DNA of 64,000 nt from an uncultured Sinobacteraceae bacterium (GTDB lineage Bacteria; Pseudomonadota; Gammaproteobacteria; Nevskiales; Nevskiaceae): positions 1 to 64,000 of the forward strand of contig CAIJRD010000020.1 of the NCBI GenBank assembly GCA_903822975.1, read 5' to 3'. A program made the translations under genes and the position numbers. Numbering within the stretch: the first letter of the stretch is position 1; each line of letters begins with the position of its first letter. The notes beneath the pieces are model-generated. The model ran no database searches. It was not told the origin of the DNA and saw only the letters and a list, made by a program, of their open reading frames with translations. Of the stretch, positions 1 to 6,350 are shown one piece after another.

Positions 1-1
1 G

Positions 2-88
2 GCCACCTTGGGACAGCGGGTTACCAAAGGAAAGGCGGGGCGGCCTCGCAAGGAAGCAGACTCGGAGTCGGGAGATTTGTTTGCTTAG
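2..88 (+). pseudogene. C-terminal end of a REP-associated tyrosine transposase (RAYT)
   Basis: The window opens inside an open frame that ends at TAG 86-88. The visible 28 residues include RVTKGKAGRPRK and end ...GDLFA. This Lys/Arg/Gly-rich tail ('RVTxGKxGRPRK') is what I recall at the C-terminus of Y1-type REP-associated transposases, single-strand HUH-family enzymes that mobilise short palindromic repeats. A second fragment of the same family begins 82 bp downstream, and a RAYT-type repeat lies between them. The start is outside the window, so it could be an intact gene cut by the window edge rather than a pseudogene. Confidence 0.5.
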
Positions 89-118
89 CTGTGGGTGAGA
101 GGAGCTTATTTATTGGGA

Positions 119-141
119 TAATCGTGGTCTGTCCCCTATTA
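119..141 (-). repeat. RAYT-associated terminal repeat, inverted copy
   Basis: The reverse complement of 119-138 reads TAGGGGACAGACCACGATTA. The same 20 nt occur at 549-568, and with one mismatch at 1633-1652, in the opposite orientation. The repeat sits just upstream of the RAYT fragment starting at 170, the usual position of the target repeats of such transposases. Confidence 0.7.
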
Positions 142-169
142 TTACTATTATTATGGTAAGGATCTCGTC

Positions 170-394
170 ATGCCCCGCCGCGCGCGCCTTCTACTGCCTG
201 GAGTCCCTCGCCACATCATCCAGCGCGGCAACAACCGTCTAGTCTGCTTTCATTGCGCCGACGACTACCGCTTTTACCTGGAATGGCTGACGGAATACGC
301 CGGCAAATCCCACTGCCGCATCCACGCCTACGTCTTGATGACCAACCTGAAGTTGACCGGAGCAGAGAATGACGGCGAGTGTGCCATCGCGTAG
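170..394 (+). pseudogene. Truncated REP-associated tyrosine transposase (N-terminal part)
   Basis: The first ~59 residues (MPRRARLLLPGVPRHIIQRG through HAYVLMTN) match the start of Y1/RAYT transposases, including the PRHIIQRGNNR motif and the strand leading to the HUH pair. Immediately before the expected H-x-H motif the frame changes into an unrelated 15-residue tail (LKLTGAENDGECAIA). The catalytic histidines and the tyrosine are therefore missing: this is 74 aa where the family has about 200-300. It cannot be an active transposase. No continuation is seen downstream, so it is a deletion remnant rather than a simple frameshift. A RAYT-type repeat lies 30-50 bp upstream. Confidence 0.75.
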
Positions 395-543
395 TTGAGT
401 GGAGCAGAAACAAAGTATTCCGCGCCCACAATCAACTACCAACGCTGTGCCCCAGAGTTCGCCAGCATGACTCTCAAGCATTGACCGTCGCGTCGCTAGA
501 ACCGACCGTCCGAAGCGCTACGTCCCGGACGCTACGCAACGGG
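395..543. other. Non-coding stretch between RAYT remnant and direct repeat A
   Basis: I see no credible gene here; open frames on both strands have no recognisable family. The DNA could be residue of the deletion that truncated the RAYT gene. Confidence 0.4.
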
Positions 544-786
544 AACATTAGGGGACAGACCACGATTAACCAGATCAAGTCATGCTGCCCATTCTTACTG
601 TCGGGGTCTGTCTTTGGCCGGCTCGCCTTTCCGCAAACGGCGCTACGGCCCAGCGCCAGCGAAATCTGCTCGCAGAATTGCGGAATTCTGAGCGCATAGT
701 TGCCGTCTGTGACATCCAAAGCCGAGGGCGCGGGCGGCGGGTCATGGTTTCGGCTCGACGGTTGGAGTTGTCTGTCCCCGATTTCT
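544..786 (+). repeat. Direct repeat A (~243 bp) left of the toxin-antitoxin unit
   Basis: This segment is nearly identical to 1628-1872. The offset is 1084 bp without indels until close to the right end, where copy B has 2 extra bases. The left end carries TAGGGGACAGACCACGATTA, and the right end carries TCTGTCCCCGATTTC, a short inverted counterpart (GGGGACAGA/TCTGTCCCC). Inside lies a dyad, CAGAATT-GCGG-AATTCTG. This is the layout of a non-autonomous RAYT-mobilised element. An open frame inside it is present in both copies but looks like chance. Confidence 0.85.
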
Positions 787-866
787 ATTCGATGGATTGA
801 CGGGGTATCGCTCGGCACTGTCGCTGCAGCACGTCACGACATCTCTGCTTTTGCTAACTATCGCGC

Positions 867-895
867 TTGACTATGTGTATCCCATTGTATACAGT
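867..895 (+). promoter_or_regulatory. Putative promoter/operator of the toxin-antitoxin unit
   Basis: A -35-like TTGACT (867-872) is followed by a -10-like stretch around GTATACAGT (887-895). GTGTAT and GTATAC half-sites in this segment could be an operator for the antidote protein. The predicted transcription start lies only a few bases from the GTG at 902, so the toxin mRNA could be leaderless. This is prediction by eye. Confidence 0.4.
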
Positions 896-901
896 TGGCA
901 C

Positions 902-1192
902 GTGCTCACAACGCATCAAACCGAGGTCTTTTCCAAGTGGCTGAACAAGCTGCTGGATCGCAAAGGCCGTGCCCTCATCCTGAGTCGGATCGCGCGGATG
1001 GAACTGGGTCACTTTGGTGATGCCAAGTCGGTTGGCGCCGGTGTGAGCGAACTTCGTATCAGCTTTGGCCCCGGATATCGGGTGTATTTCACGAAGCGCG
1101 GGGAGGAAGTGGTGATCCTCCTCTGTGGTGGTGACAAGGGCAGCCAGTCGAGCGACATCAAGAAGGCGCAGGAAATGGCTGCCAAGCTGTAG
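902..1192 (+). CDS. RelE/ParE-family (HigB-like) addiction module toxin
   Basis: A 96-aa protein, if started at GTG 902, of the addiction-module killer family usually paired with HI1420-type antidotes. Such toxins are RelE-fold proteins expected to act on translation in the cytosol. Recognisable features are KWLNKLLDRKGRALILSRI near the N-terminus, then GVSELRISFGPGYRVYF and VILLCGGDKGSQSSDIKKA. An in-frame ATG exists at 797, but the added residues resemble nothing in the family. GTG 902 gives the usual 95-100 aa and sits just after a promoter-like sequence. The antidote gene follows after 49 bp. Base composition is visibly less GC-rich than the housekeeping genes, and the pair is bracketed by ~243-bp direct repeats, which suggests acquisition. 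Confidence 0.88.
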   Translation: MLTTHQTEVFSKWLNKLLDRKGRALILSRIARMELGHFGDAKSVGAGVSELRISFGPGYRVYFTKRGEEVVILLCGGDKGSQSSDIKKAQEMAAKL

Positions 1193-1241
1193 TAGCAAGT
1201 AAACCGGTAAAACGTTAAGTCGATATCAATGGAGTGGTGCC

Positions 1242-1535
1242 ATGTCTGGCAAAGCAATCAAACTGACTGCGTTCGACGCAGCCGATTATCTCGAAACCCC
1301 AGAAGACATCGCCGTCTTCGTGAATGACGCACTTGTGACGAACGATCCTCGTCAGATCAATCACGCCCTCGGTATTGCCGCCCGTGCAAAGGGCATGTCC
1401 GCTGTTGCGCGTGATGCAGAGCTTGGTCGCGAGAGCCTATACAAAGCGCTCAAGGAAGAGGGCAATCCTTCCTTCTCCACGATACTCCGTGTCTTTAACG
1501 TGCTTGGAATCAAGATAACTGCGCAGGCGGCCTAA
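1242..1535 (+). CDS. HI1420-family addiction module antidote (HTH antitoxin)
   Basis: A 97-aa helix-turn-helix protein that should neutralise the upstream toxin and repress their common promoter. The N-terminus (DAADYLETPEDIAVFVNDAL) and the HTH segment (AARAKGMSAVARDAELGRES, then LYKALKEEGNPSFSTILRV) are typical of the 'putative addiction module antidote' family, and the length is normal. The start ATG is preceded by GGAGTGG at good spacing. Gene order is toxin first, antidote second, as is common for this family. A perfect inverted repeat lies just after the stop. Confidence 0.9.
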   Translation: MSGKAIKLTAFDAADYLETPEDIAVFVNDALVTNDPRQINHALGIAARAKGMSAVARDAELGRESLYKALKEEGNPSFSTILRVFNVLGIKITAQAA

Positions 1536-1539
1536 TTTC

Positions 1540-1569
1540 CGGACCGATTATTTGTCGGTAATCGGTCCG
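1540..1569 (+). terminator. Perfect inverted repeat after the antidote gene
   Basis: GGACCGATTA (1541-1550) pairs with TAATCGGTCC (1559-1568) across an 8-nt loop; one flanking C-G pair extends the stem to 11 bp. It starts 4 bp after the antidote stop. There is no T-run, so it may be an attenuated or bidirectional terminator, or a protein-binding dyad. Confidence 0.55.
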
Positions 1570-1627
1570 AATTACGCTAGGGACTTTCCGCTGAATGCGG
1601 CAGGTTAGACCTCGGCGAACATTAGCG

Positions 1628-1872
1628 AACATTAGGGGATAGACCACGATTAATCAGATCAAGTCATGCTGCCTATTCTTACTGTCGGGGTCTGTCTTTG
1701 GCCGGCTCGCCTTTCCGCGAACGGCGCTACGGCCCAGCGCCAGCGAAATCTGCTCGCAGAATTGCGGAATTCTGAGCGCATAGTTGCCGTCTGTGACATC
1801 CAAAGCCGAGGGCGCGGGCGGCGGGTCATGGCTTCGGCTCGACGGTTATAGAGTTTTTTGTCCCCGATTTCT
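1628..1872 (+). repeat. Direct repeat B (~245 bp) right of the toxin-antitoxin unit
   Basis: Second copy of the element at 544-786, with a handful of substitutions and a 2-bp difference near the right end (GTTATAGAGTTTTTTGTCCCC against GTTGGAGTTGTCTGTCCCC). A short local duplication, GCGAACATTA twice, precedes it at about 1615-1634. After 1872 the sequence becomes intergenic DNA before zapE, with no gene recognised to 2053. Confidence 0.85.
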
Positions 1873-2053
1873 CTTCCATGTGCCCGGTCGGCGATAGGTA
1901 GGGCGCAGCACGTCTTCCAACGCATTCACGAACAGCGACTGCGTGTTCGAAGAAGGGTGGACCTGCGCGCGCGCTGATCGACGCGACTTGGGAGCAGGTA
2001 TTTGATACGCCGCGGTTGTGAGCGAACCGGCGTTGGTGACAGTCGAGCGACGC

Positions 2054-3154
2054 TCAACTCAAATGCGGCTTCGCCAAATATTCCTGCGATTGCATTTCGA
2101 TCAGCCGCGACTGCGTGCGCTGGAATTCGAAGCGAAGTTTCTCGCCGGCGTAGAGCTGTTCCATCGGCACGGCGGCACCCAGCAGCAGCTTTACGCCGCG
2201 GTCGTAGAACTCGTCGACCATGGTGATGAAGCGGCGCGCGGCGTTTTCTTGATCGCTGGTCAATTGCGGGATGCCGGAGACGACGACGGTGTGATGCGTG
2301 CGCGCGAGTTCGATGTAGTCGGCGGCGGCGCGCGGGCTGTCGCACAGGGGCGCGAATTCGAACCAGGCGCCGCCTTCGCCGAGGCAGCGCGCCGGAAGTA
2401 CTCGGTCGTTGAGCTTGAGTTCGACGCGCTCGCAGCGGTTGTGCGGCACCAGGCGATCGAACGCCTCGGCGAGTGCCGCAATTCCGCGCGCGTCGCAGGG
2501 CGAAACGTACAGTGCGGCCGCGTGCAGCGTGCGCAGGCGGTAGTCGTGGCCGCCGTCGACGTTGAGCACGGTGACGTTCTGCTTGAGCCGCGCGATCGCC
2601 GGCAGGAACTGCTCGCGCTGCAAACCGTCGCGGTAGAGATCGTCGGGCGCGACATTGCTGGTGGCGACCAGCGTCAGTCCGCGCTTGAACAGGGCTTCGA
2701 ACAGCCGACCGAGAATCATCGCGTCGGCGATGTCGGAAACGAAGAATTCGTCGAAGCACAGCACGCGGGTCGATTCGGCGATTTCGTCGGCGACATGCAG
2801 CAGCGGATCCTGCTCGTCGGGATAGCGGTTGCGGCGCGCATGCACATCGAGCATGAAGCGATGGAAATGCGTGCGGCGCTTACGCGTGAACGGCAGCGAC
2901 TCGTAAAACACGTCCATCAAATACGTCTTTCCACGACCGACGCCGCCCCACAGATACAAGCCGGGCACCTGCGGCCAGGTGAGCTTCGATAGTGAACCGA
3001 AGCGGCGTTTGGGTGGATTCGCTTGCAGCGCGTCGTAGACCTGCTGCAGTGCATCGACCGCCGCGGCCTGCGAGGTGTCGGCGACGAAATCTTCGCGCTT
3101 CAGATCGGCGGCATAGCGCTCGCGCGGTGTTGGCTTGGCGGAGGCGTCGGTCAC
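2054..3154 (-). CDS. zapE: Cell division protein ZapE (AFG1-like AAA ATPase)
   Basis: A 366-aa AFG1/ZapE-family P-loop ATPase. In E. coli ZapE modulates Z-ring constriction at the inner membrane. Visible features are the Walker A GGVGRGKT (about residues 70-77), the family-typical HFHRFMLDVHARRN that follows it, Walker B VLCFDEF (131-137), and the sensor-like VATSN. Length is normal. The start codon is GTG 3154-3152, which overlaps the stop of the upstream plsC by 4 bp (GTGA), so the two are translationally coupled. Confidence 0.95.
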   Translation of the reverse strand: MTDASAKPTPRERYAADLKREDFVADTSQAAAVDALQQVYDALQANPPKRRFGSLSKLTWPQVPGLYLWGGVGRGKTYLMDVFYESLPFTRKRRTHFHRFMLDVHARRNRYPDEQDPLLHVADEIAESTRVLCFDEFFVSDIADAMILGRLFEALFKRGLTLVATSNVAPDDLYRDGLQREQFLPAIARLKQNVTVLNVDGGHDYRLRTLHAAALYVSPCDARGIAALAEAFDRLVPHNRCERVELKLNDRVLPARCLGEGGAWFEFAPLCDSPRAAADYIELARTHHTVVVSGIPQLTSDQENAARRFITMVDEFYDRGVKLLLGAAVPMEQLYAGEKLRFEFQRTQSRLIEMQSQEYLAKPHLS

Positions 3155-3987
3155 GCTTGCTGCCGAGGTTCAACGCCGTTGCTGCAGCCGCTACCTTCGA
3201 CCTTGCTATCGCCGTTTCCGTTTCCGTTTCCGTTTCCGTTGCCGCTTGCATCGTCATCGTCGCCAACGATGGCGCCGTCTTCTTCGCGGCAGTGCTGCAG
3301 CATTACGGCACGCACTTGCGACTGCAGCGCGCGTGCAGCGTCGCGGTCGCTGCCGCTGGCCAGCACCGGTGCATAGCATTCCAGTTCGATGTGACTATGA
3401 CGGAACAAGCGCTGACCTTCGCCGAACAGTTTGCGCGTGCCGTGCAGCACGATCGGCACCACCGGCACCTGCGCACGCGCGGCGATCAGGAAAGTGCCCA
3501 TCTGGAACGGCCGCAATTCGGCTTTCGCGCGGAACGTGCCCTCGGGAAAGATCGCCAGGGATTCACCCGCCTGCAGGCGGGCGATCAGTTCGCGGGTGAT
3601 GAGTGCCGCCGCGCGGGTCGAGCCGCGGTCGACGAAATGTGCGCCCATGCGTTTCAGAACCAGGCCGATGTAGGGCCAGTCGGCCGCGCCGTGCTGCACC
3701 AGGAAGCTGAAGTGGCCCGGCAGTGCGGCGGTCAGGATCATGCCGTCGATGTAACTCGCGTGATTGCAGGCGGCGATGCAGGCGCCGGCCGGCAGGTGCT
3801 CGAAGCCGCGCCGCTGAAAGCGGATGAAGCTCGTCGCCAGCCAGCTGCGAACGCAGACGCGGCCGAGCGCGCGGCGCAGCGGCAGTGTCGGCGCGATGAT
3901 GATCAAGGGGCAGAACAGGATCAGCACCACGACGACAAAAGTCAGCGCGGCGTAGACACCGTAGATCGAGCGCAGAAGGCGGAGCAT
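3151..3987 (-). CDS. plsC: 1-acyl-sn-glycerol-3-phosphate acyltransferase (PlsC family)
   Basis: A 278-aa membrane acyltransferase of phospholipid synthesis that acylates lysophosphatidate. A hydrophobic N-terminal segment (about residues 9-33) anchors it. The catalytic NHASYID (75-81) fits H-x4-D, and FPEGT (147-151) is the acyl-acceptor motif. The C-terminus is unusual: after the enzyme core comes DDDD followed by a glycine-asparagine run (about 249-259), encoded by a perfect hexanucleotide repeat at 3213-3243. The repeat length can vary without a frameshift, and the run lies outside the conserved fold. The gene overlaps zapE by 4 bp. The ATG at 3987 lies about 25 bp from a perfect TATAAT. 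Confidence 0.9.
   Translation of the reverse strand: MLRLLRSIYGVYAALTFVVVVLILFCPLIIIAPTLPLRRALGRVCVRSWLATSFIRFQRRGFEHLPAGACIAACNHASYIDGMILTAALPGHFSFLVQHGAADWPYIGLVLKRMGAHFVDRGSTRAAALITRELIARLQAGESLAIFPEGTFRAKAELRPFQMGTFLIAARAQVPVVPIVLHGTRKLFGEGQRLFRHSHIELECYAPVLASGSDRDAARALQSQVRAVMLQHCREEDGAIVGDDDDASGNGNGNGNGNGDSKVEGSGCSNGVEPRQQA
3213..3243 (-). repeat. Hexanucleotide microsatellite in the plsC tail
   Basis: About five copies of CGTTTC (GGAAAC on the coding strand, read as Gly-Asn pairs). It is a simple sequence repeat in frame with plsC. Confidence 0.9.
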
Positions 3988-4011
3988 GCGAGCGGGGCAG
4001 GGAACTGCCCG

Positions 4012-4018
4012 TATTATA
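4012..4018. promoter_or_regulatory. Overlapping divergent -10 elements between plsC and xerD
   Basis: The 32-bp gap between the plsC ATG and the first xerD start codon contains TATTAT (+ strand, 4012-4017), which reads as a perfect TATAAT on the - strand (4013-4018). This could serve both genes back to back. For xerD it would place the transcript start at about the GTG at 4026. No good -35 box is evident on either side. Confidence 0.4.
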
Positions 4019-4019
4019 A

Positions 4020-5114
4020 GTGCCTGTGACCACGCGCCCGAAAACTGCCGACAAAACGCCCGTCAAAGCCGCCGCCCGGAAGGTGAAGGTCGGCGATGCA
4101 GGCGCGCAGTCAGGCGTGGACGCAGGTTCGCGAGCAGCTTCGCCGGCTCGTGCGAAGGCAGAACCGCTGAATCGAGAAGACGCTGCCGGCATCGAACGGT
4201 TTGCCGATCACCTGTGGCTCGAATACGGCCTCGCGCGCAACAGCCTGTCGGCCTATCGCTCGGACCTTACCCTGCTGTCGCGCTGGTTGCGAAGCCAGTC
4301 GCGTTCGCTGGATGGCGCCCAGTCCGGCGATCTGAAGGGCTATCTCGCGTATCGGGCCACGCGCAAGCCGCAAGCGCGCGGCGAATCCGGGGCAACGGCG
4401 ACTGCCGCGCAGAACGCATTCTCGGCACGTTCGCAGGCGCGCTTCGTCACCGTGTGCCGACGCTATTACGGCTGGCTGGTGCGTGAGCGCATCCGCGCCG
4501 ACGATCCGGCTGCGCACCTGGAGATGCCGCGCATCGGTCGTGCCCTGCCGAAGACGCTCAGCATCGACGAGGTCGATCGCTTGCTGACCGCGCCGGCCGC
4601 AACCGATTCCCTCGGCTTGCGCGATCGCGCGATGCTGGAACTGATGTACGCCTCGGGCCTGCGCGTGTCGGAACTGGTGCGCTTGCGGCACGACGAGATC
4701 AATCTCGATCACGGCGTCGTGCGCTTGATCGGCAAGGGCGGCAAAGAGCGGCTGGTGCCGACCGGTGAAGCGGCGATCGACGCACTCCGCGCCTGGCTCC
4801 AGCACGGTCGCGGCGAGTTCAGCAATGCCGAATCGGCCGACTGGGTATTTCTGACACGCCGCGGCGAAGTGATGACCCGGCAGAACTTCTGGCTGCTGAT
4901 CAAGCGCCACGCACTCGCCGCCGGCATCCACGCCGCGTTGTCGCCGCACACCTTGCGACACGCCTTCGCCACCCACCTGCTCGAACGCGGAGCGGACCTG
5001 CGCGCGGTGCAGACGCTGCTCGGTCACGCAGACCTGTCAACCACGCAGATCTACACGCACGTTGCGCGCGCTCGCCTGCGCGAGATTCACGCGCGGCACC
5101 ATCCGCGTGCCTGA
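4020..5114 (+). CDS. xerD: Site-specific tyrosine recombinase XerD
   Basis: A tyrosine recombinase that resolves chromosome dimers at dif together with XerC and FtsK. All catalytic residues are visible: Arg215 (ASGLRVSEL), Lys239 (GKGGKER), His310 and Arg313 (HTLRHAFATH), His336 (LLGHADLSTTQ) and Tyr345 (QIYTHV). At 364 aa it is longer than E. coli XerD (298 aa) because of a ~50-residue Lys/Ala-rich N-terminal tail. Starts at GTG 4020 and GTG 4026 are both possible. The genomic spot beside housekeeping genes, the complete core and the absence of adjacent mobile genes argue for XerD rather than a phage integrase. In E. coli dsbC follows xerD directly; here it comes 4.9 kb later. Confidence 0.9.
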   Translation: MPVTTRPKTADKTPVKAAARKVKVGDAGAQSGVDAGSRAASPARAKAEPLNREDAAGIERFADHLWLEYGLARNSLSAYRSDLTLLSRWLRSQSRSLDGAQSGDLKGYLAYRATRKPQARGESGATATAAQNAFSARSQARFVTVCRRYYGWLVRERIRADDPAAHLEMPRIGRALPKTLSIDEVDRLLTAPAATDSLGLRDRAMLELMYASGLRVSELVRLRHDEINLDHGVVRLIGKGGKERLVPTGEAAIDALRAWLQHGRGEFSNAESADWVFLTRRGEVMTRQNFWLLIKRHALAAGIHAALSPHTLRHAFATHLLERGADLRAVQTLLGHADLSTTQIYTHVARARLREIHARHHPRA

Positions 5115-5211
5115 GGCTTAGGATTGCCGCCGCGTTCGCCGGATTTGAACGCTGCACAGGTGTCGCTGAGCGCGCAAGCATCGCGCCGGCAACTCGTGTG
5201 CCCGCGAGAAG

Positions 5212-5688
5212 TCAGATCCGGCCGATCGCGTTGGCGCGCTGCTGCAGTTCGGCGCGCGTCAGCGCTTCGATCGGCAGCGCGATAAAGCGCTCGATGCGCT
5301 GACGCAGCGCGCGATAGGCCTGCTCGAACTCGGCGGCCGTATGCGGATCGGGCACGCCCCAGTGCGTTTTCGGCGGCGTGCCCGGATACAGCGGGCAGGC
5401 TTCGCCGGCGGCGGCATCGCAAACCGTCACCACCAGATGAATCGGCGGTGCGCCGTCGGCGAGAAATTCGTCCCAGCGCTTGCTGCGCACGCCGACGGTC
5501 GAGATGCCCTGTTGTGCCATCAAAGCGAGCGCGAGCGGATTCGGTTCGCTCTTCGGAAAGCTGCCGGCCGAGTAGGCGTGGAAACGTTGCGAGTCCGCCG
5601 CCAGATGATTCAGCGTGACCTCAGCCATGATCGAGCGCGCCGAATTGCCGGTGCAGAGGAACAGTACGTTGAATGGAGAAGAGGACAT
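5212..5688 (-). CDS. arsC: Arsenate reductase, low-molecular-weight phosphatase type
   Basis: A 158-aa protein that reduces arsenate to arsenite, the substrate of the ACR3 pump encoded upstream. The LMW-PTP P-loop is present as LFLCTGNSARS (Cys12, Arg18). A second cysteine pair lies in VTVCDAAAGEACP, as in ArsC enzymes that recycle through a redox cascade, and a PDP loop (GVPDPHTAA) is present. It is read leftward with ACR3 and arsR but is separated from ACR3 by ~660 bp carrying another gene and duplicated flanks. No strong Shine-Dalgarno is seen before the ATG. It converges with xerD, with no clear terminator in the 97-bp gap. Confidence 0.93.
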   Translation of the reverse strand: MSSSPFNVLFLCTGNSARSIMAEVTLNHLAADSQRFHAYSAGSFPKSEPNPLALALMAQQGISTVGVRSKRWDEFLADGAPPIHLVVTVCDAAAGEACPLYPGTPPKTHWGVPDPHTAAEFEQAYRALRQRIERFIALPIEALTRAELQQRANAIGRI

Positions 5689-5760
5689 GAGCGGTTCGCT
5701 GAGTTTTTTAAGGATGGGTGGGAGTCAATTGAAGAATCTTTCCTGCCCCGCAGGGGCGGC
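5686..5760 (-). repeat. Duplicated arsC leader segment, copy 1
   Basis: The region from the arsC start codon outward closely resembles 6267-6345. Shared blocks include CATGAGC-GTTCGCTGA, GGAGTCA-TTGAAGAA and GCAGGGG-GGCGG, with scattered substitutions. Each copy contains a small GC hairpin (here GCCCCTGCGGGGC on the - strand). The two copies flank the small membrane-protein gene at 5812-6126. Confidence 0.75.
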
Positions 5761-5811
5761 TTGGGCTTCGTACGTCAGTCGTTATCGAACAGCGCCTGAC
5801 TCTAACTCGGG

Positions 5812-6126
5812 CTACTCTCGTTTTTCCCTACGGGATCTCGTGGTGGAACGAAATATGAGCCACCCCGAAACGACAGCGCTCGCCGCAAGAATTAATTGAA
5901 CAATAGGGTCTGTTGTAGCATTCGTTCCAATAAGCTCGAAATAGATTTTCTTTTGCAACAGCAACACCATAAGTGTGCCGAATAAAAAGAGGCAGAGACT
6001 CGCAATTTTTTTCCCAATTGCGTCCGCGTTAACTCTTAAGTTGTATGCGTACCACCACGCCAAAGCGATCTCAATCAAACTAAGCGGAAACATTGCTAGA
6101 CGTGCAAGTGTGAGCATATTTTCCAT
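5812..6126 (-). CDS. Small hypothetical membrane protein inserted in the ars operon
   Basis: A 104-aa protein of no family I recognise. It has three hydrophobic stretches: about residues 8-28 (MFPLSLIEIALAWWYAY), 43-59 (LCLFLFGTLMVLLLQ) and 74-93 (DPIVQLILAASAVVSGWLI). It ends in a basic tail, RSTTRSRREKRE, so it is likely an inner-membrane protein. The DNA is visibly AT-richer than every neighbour and holds T/A runs, which points to recent transfer. It is co-oriented with arsR-ACR3-arsC and sits between two ~75-bp duplicated segments. A role in arsenic resistance is possible by position only. Confidence 0.55.
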   Translation of the reverse strand: MENMLTLARLAMFPLSLIEIALAWWYAYNLRVNADAIGKKIASLCLFLFGTLMVLLLQKKIYFELIGTNATTDPIVQLILAASAVVSGWLIFRSTTRSRREKRE

Positions 6127-6156
6127 GGGCTATCGGGCCGGGGTTACAGACAGAAT

Positions 6157-6265
6157 TTAGGTTGGGTCCTCGGGACAGCCAGGATCGCAGTAAAGGCTGT
6201 CGGACGTCGTGCTGCCGCCAACTGGAACGGGTGTGCCGACTGTTATGGTCGGAAATGGATTGCTG
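6157..6265 (-). pseudogene. Possible C-terminal gene fragment
   Basis: On the - strand an open stretch without a start codon ends at TAA 6159-6157. It contains SNPFPTITVGTPVPVGG, then STTSDSLYCDPGCPEDPT. The Thr/Pro/Gly-rich sequence with a CDPGC pair looks like the end of a secreted or lipoprotein-like product. It may be a remnant carried in with the insert at 5812-6126, but a chance frame cannot be excluded. Confidence 0.25.
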
Positions 6266-6266
6266 A

Positions 6267-6345
6267 CATGAGCAGTTCGCTGAACGTTTTTAGGGACGGG
6301 TCGGAGTCAGTTGAAGAAGCAGTCTTGCCACGCAGGGGTGGCGGC
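6267..6345 (-). repeat. Duplicated arsC leader segment, copy 2
   Basis: Partner of 5686-5760, immediately downstream of the ACR3 stop codon. Like copy 1 it ends at an ATG on the - strand, but here the frame closes after seven residues. The hairpin has changed sequence yet is kept (GCCAC-CCCTGC-GTGGC). The arrangement ACR3, copy 2, insert, copy 1, arsC suggests a duplication created by the insertion. Confidence 0.75.
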
Positions 6346-6350
6346 ATCGG

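Noticed and set aside
582-800. Short open frame shared by both ~243-bp repeats (also 1666-1851)
   Set aside because: The conserved translation merely reflects DNA identity of the repeats. It has no ribosome-binding site and no family resemblance, and the frame ends differently in the two copies.
4020-5114. Phage or island integrase rather than XerD
   Set aside because: Length, motif spacing and housekeeping neighbours fit XerD. No phage genes or att-site duplications were found nearby.
5689-6350. Possible integron gene cassette (attC-like ends) around the small ars-operon gene
   Set aside because: The flanking duplicates have hairpins and one GTTGGGT core-like heptamer, but no paired RYYYAAC/GTTRRRY cores could be placed, and no integron integrase is in the window (xerD is housekeeping type).
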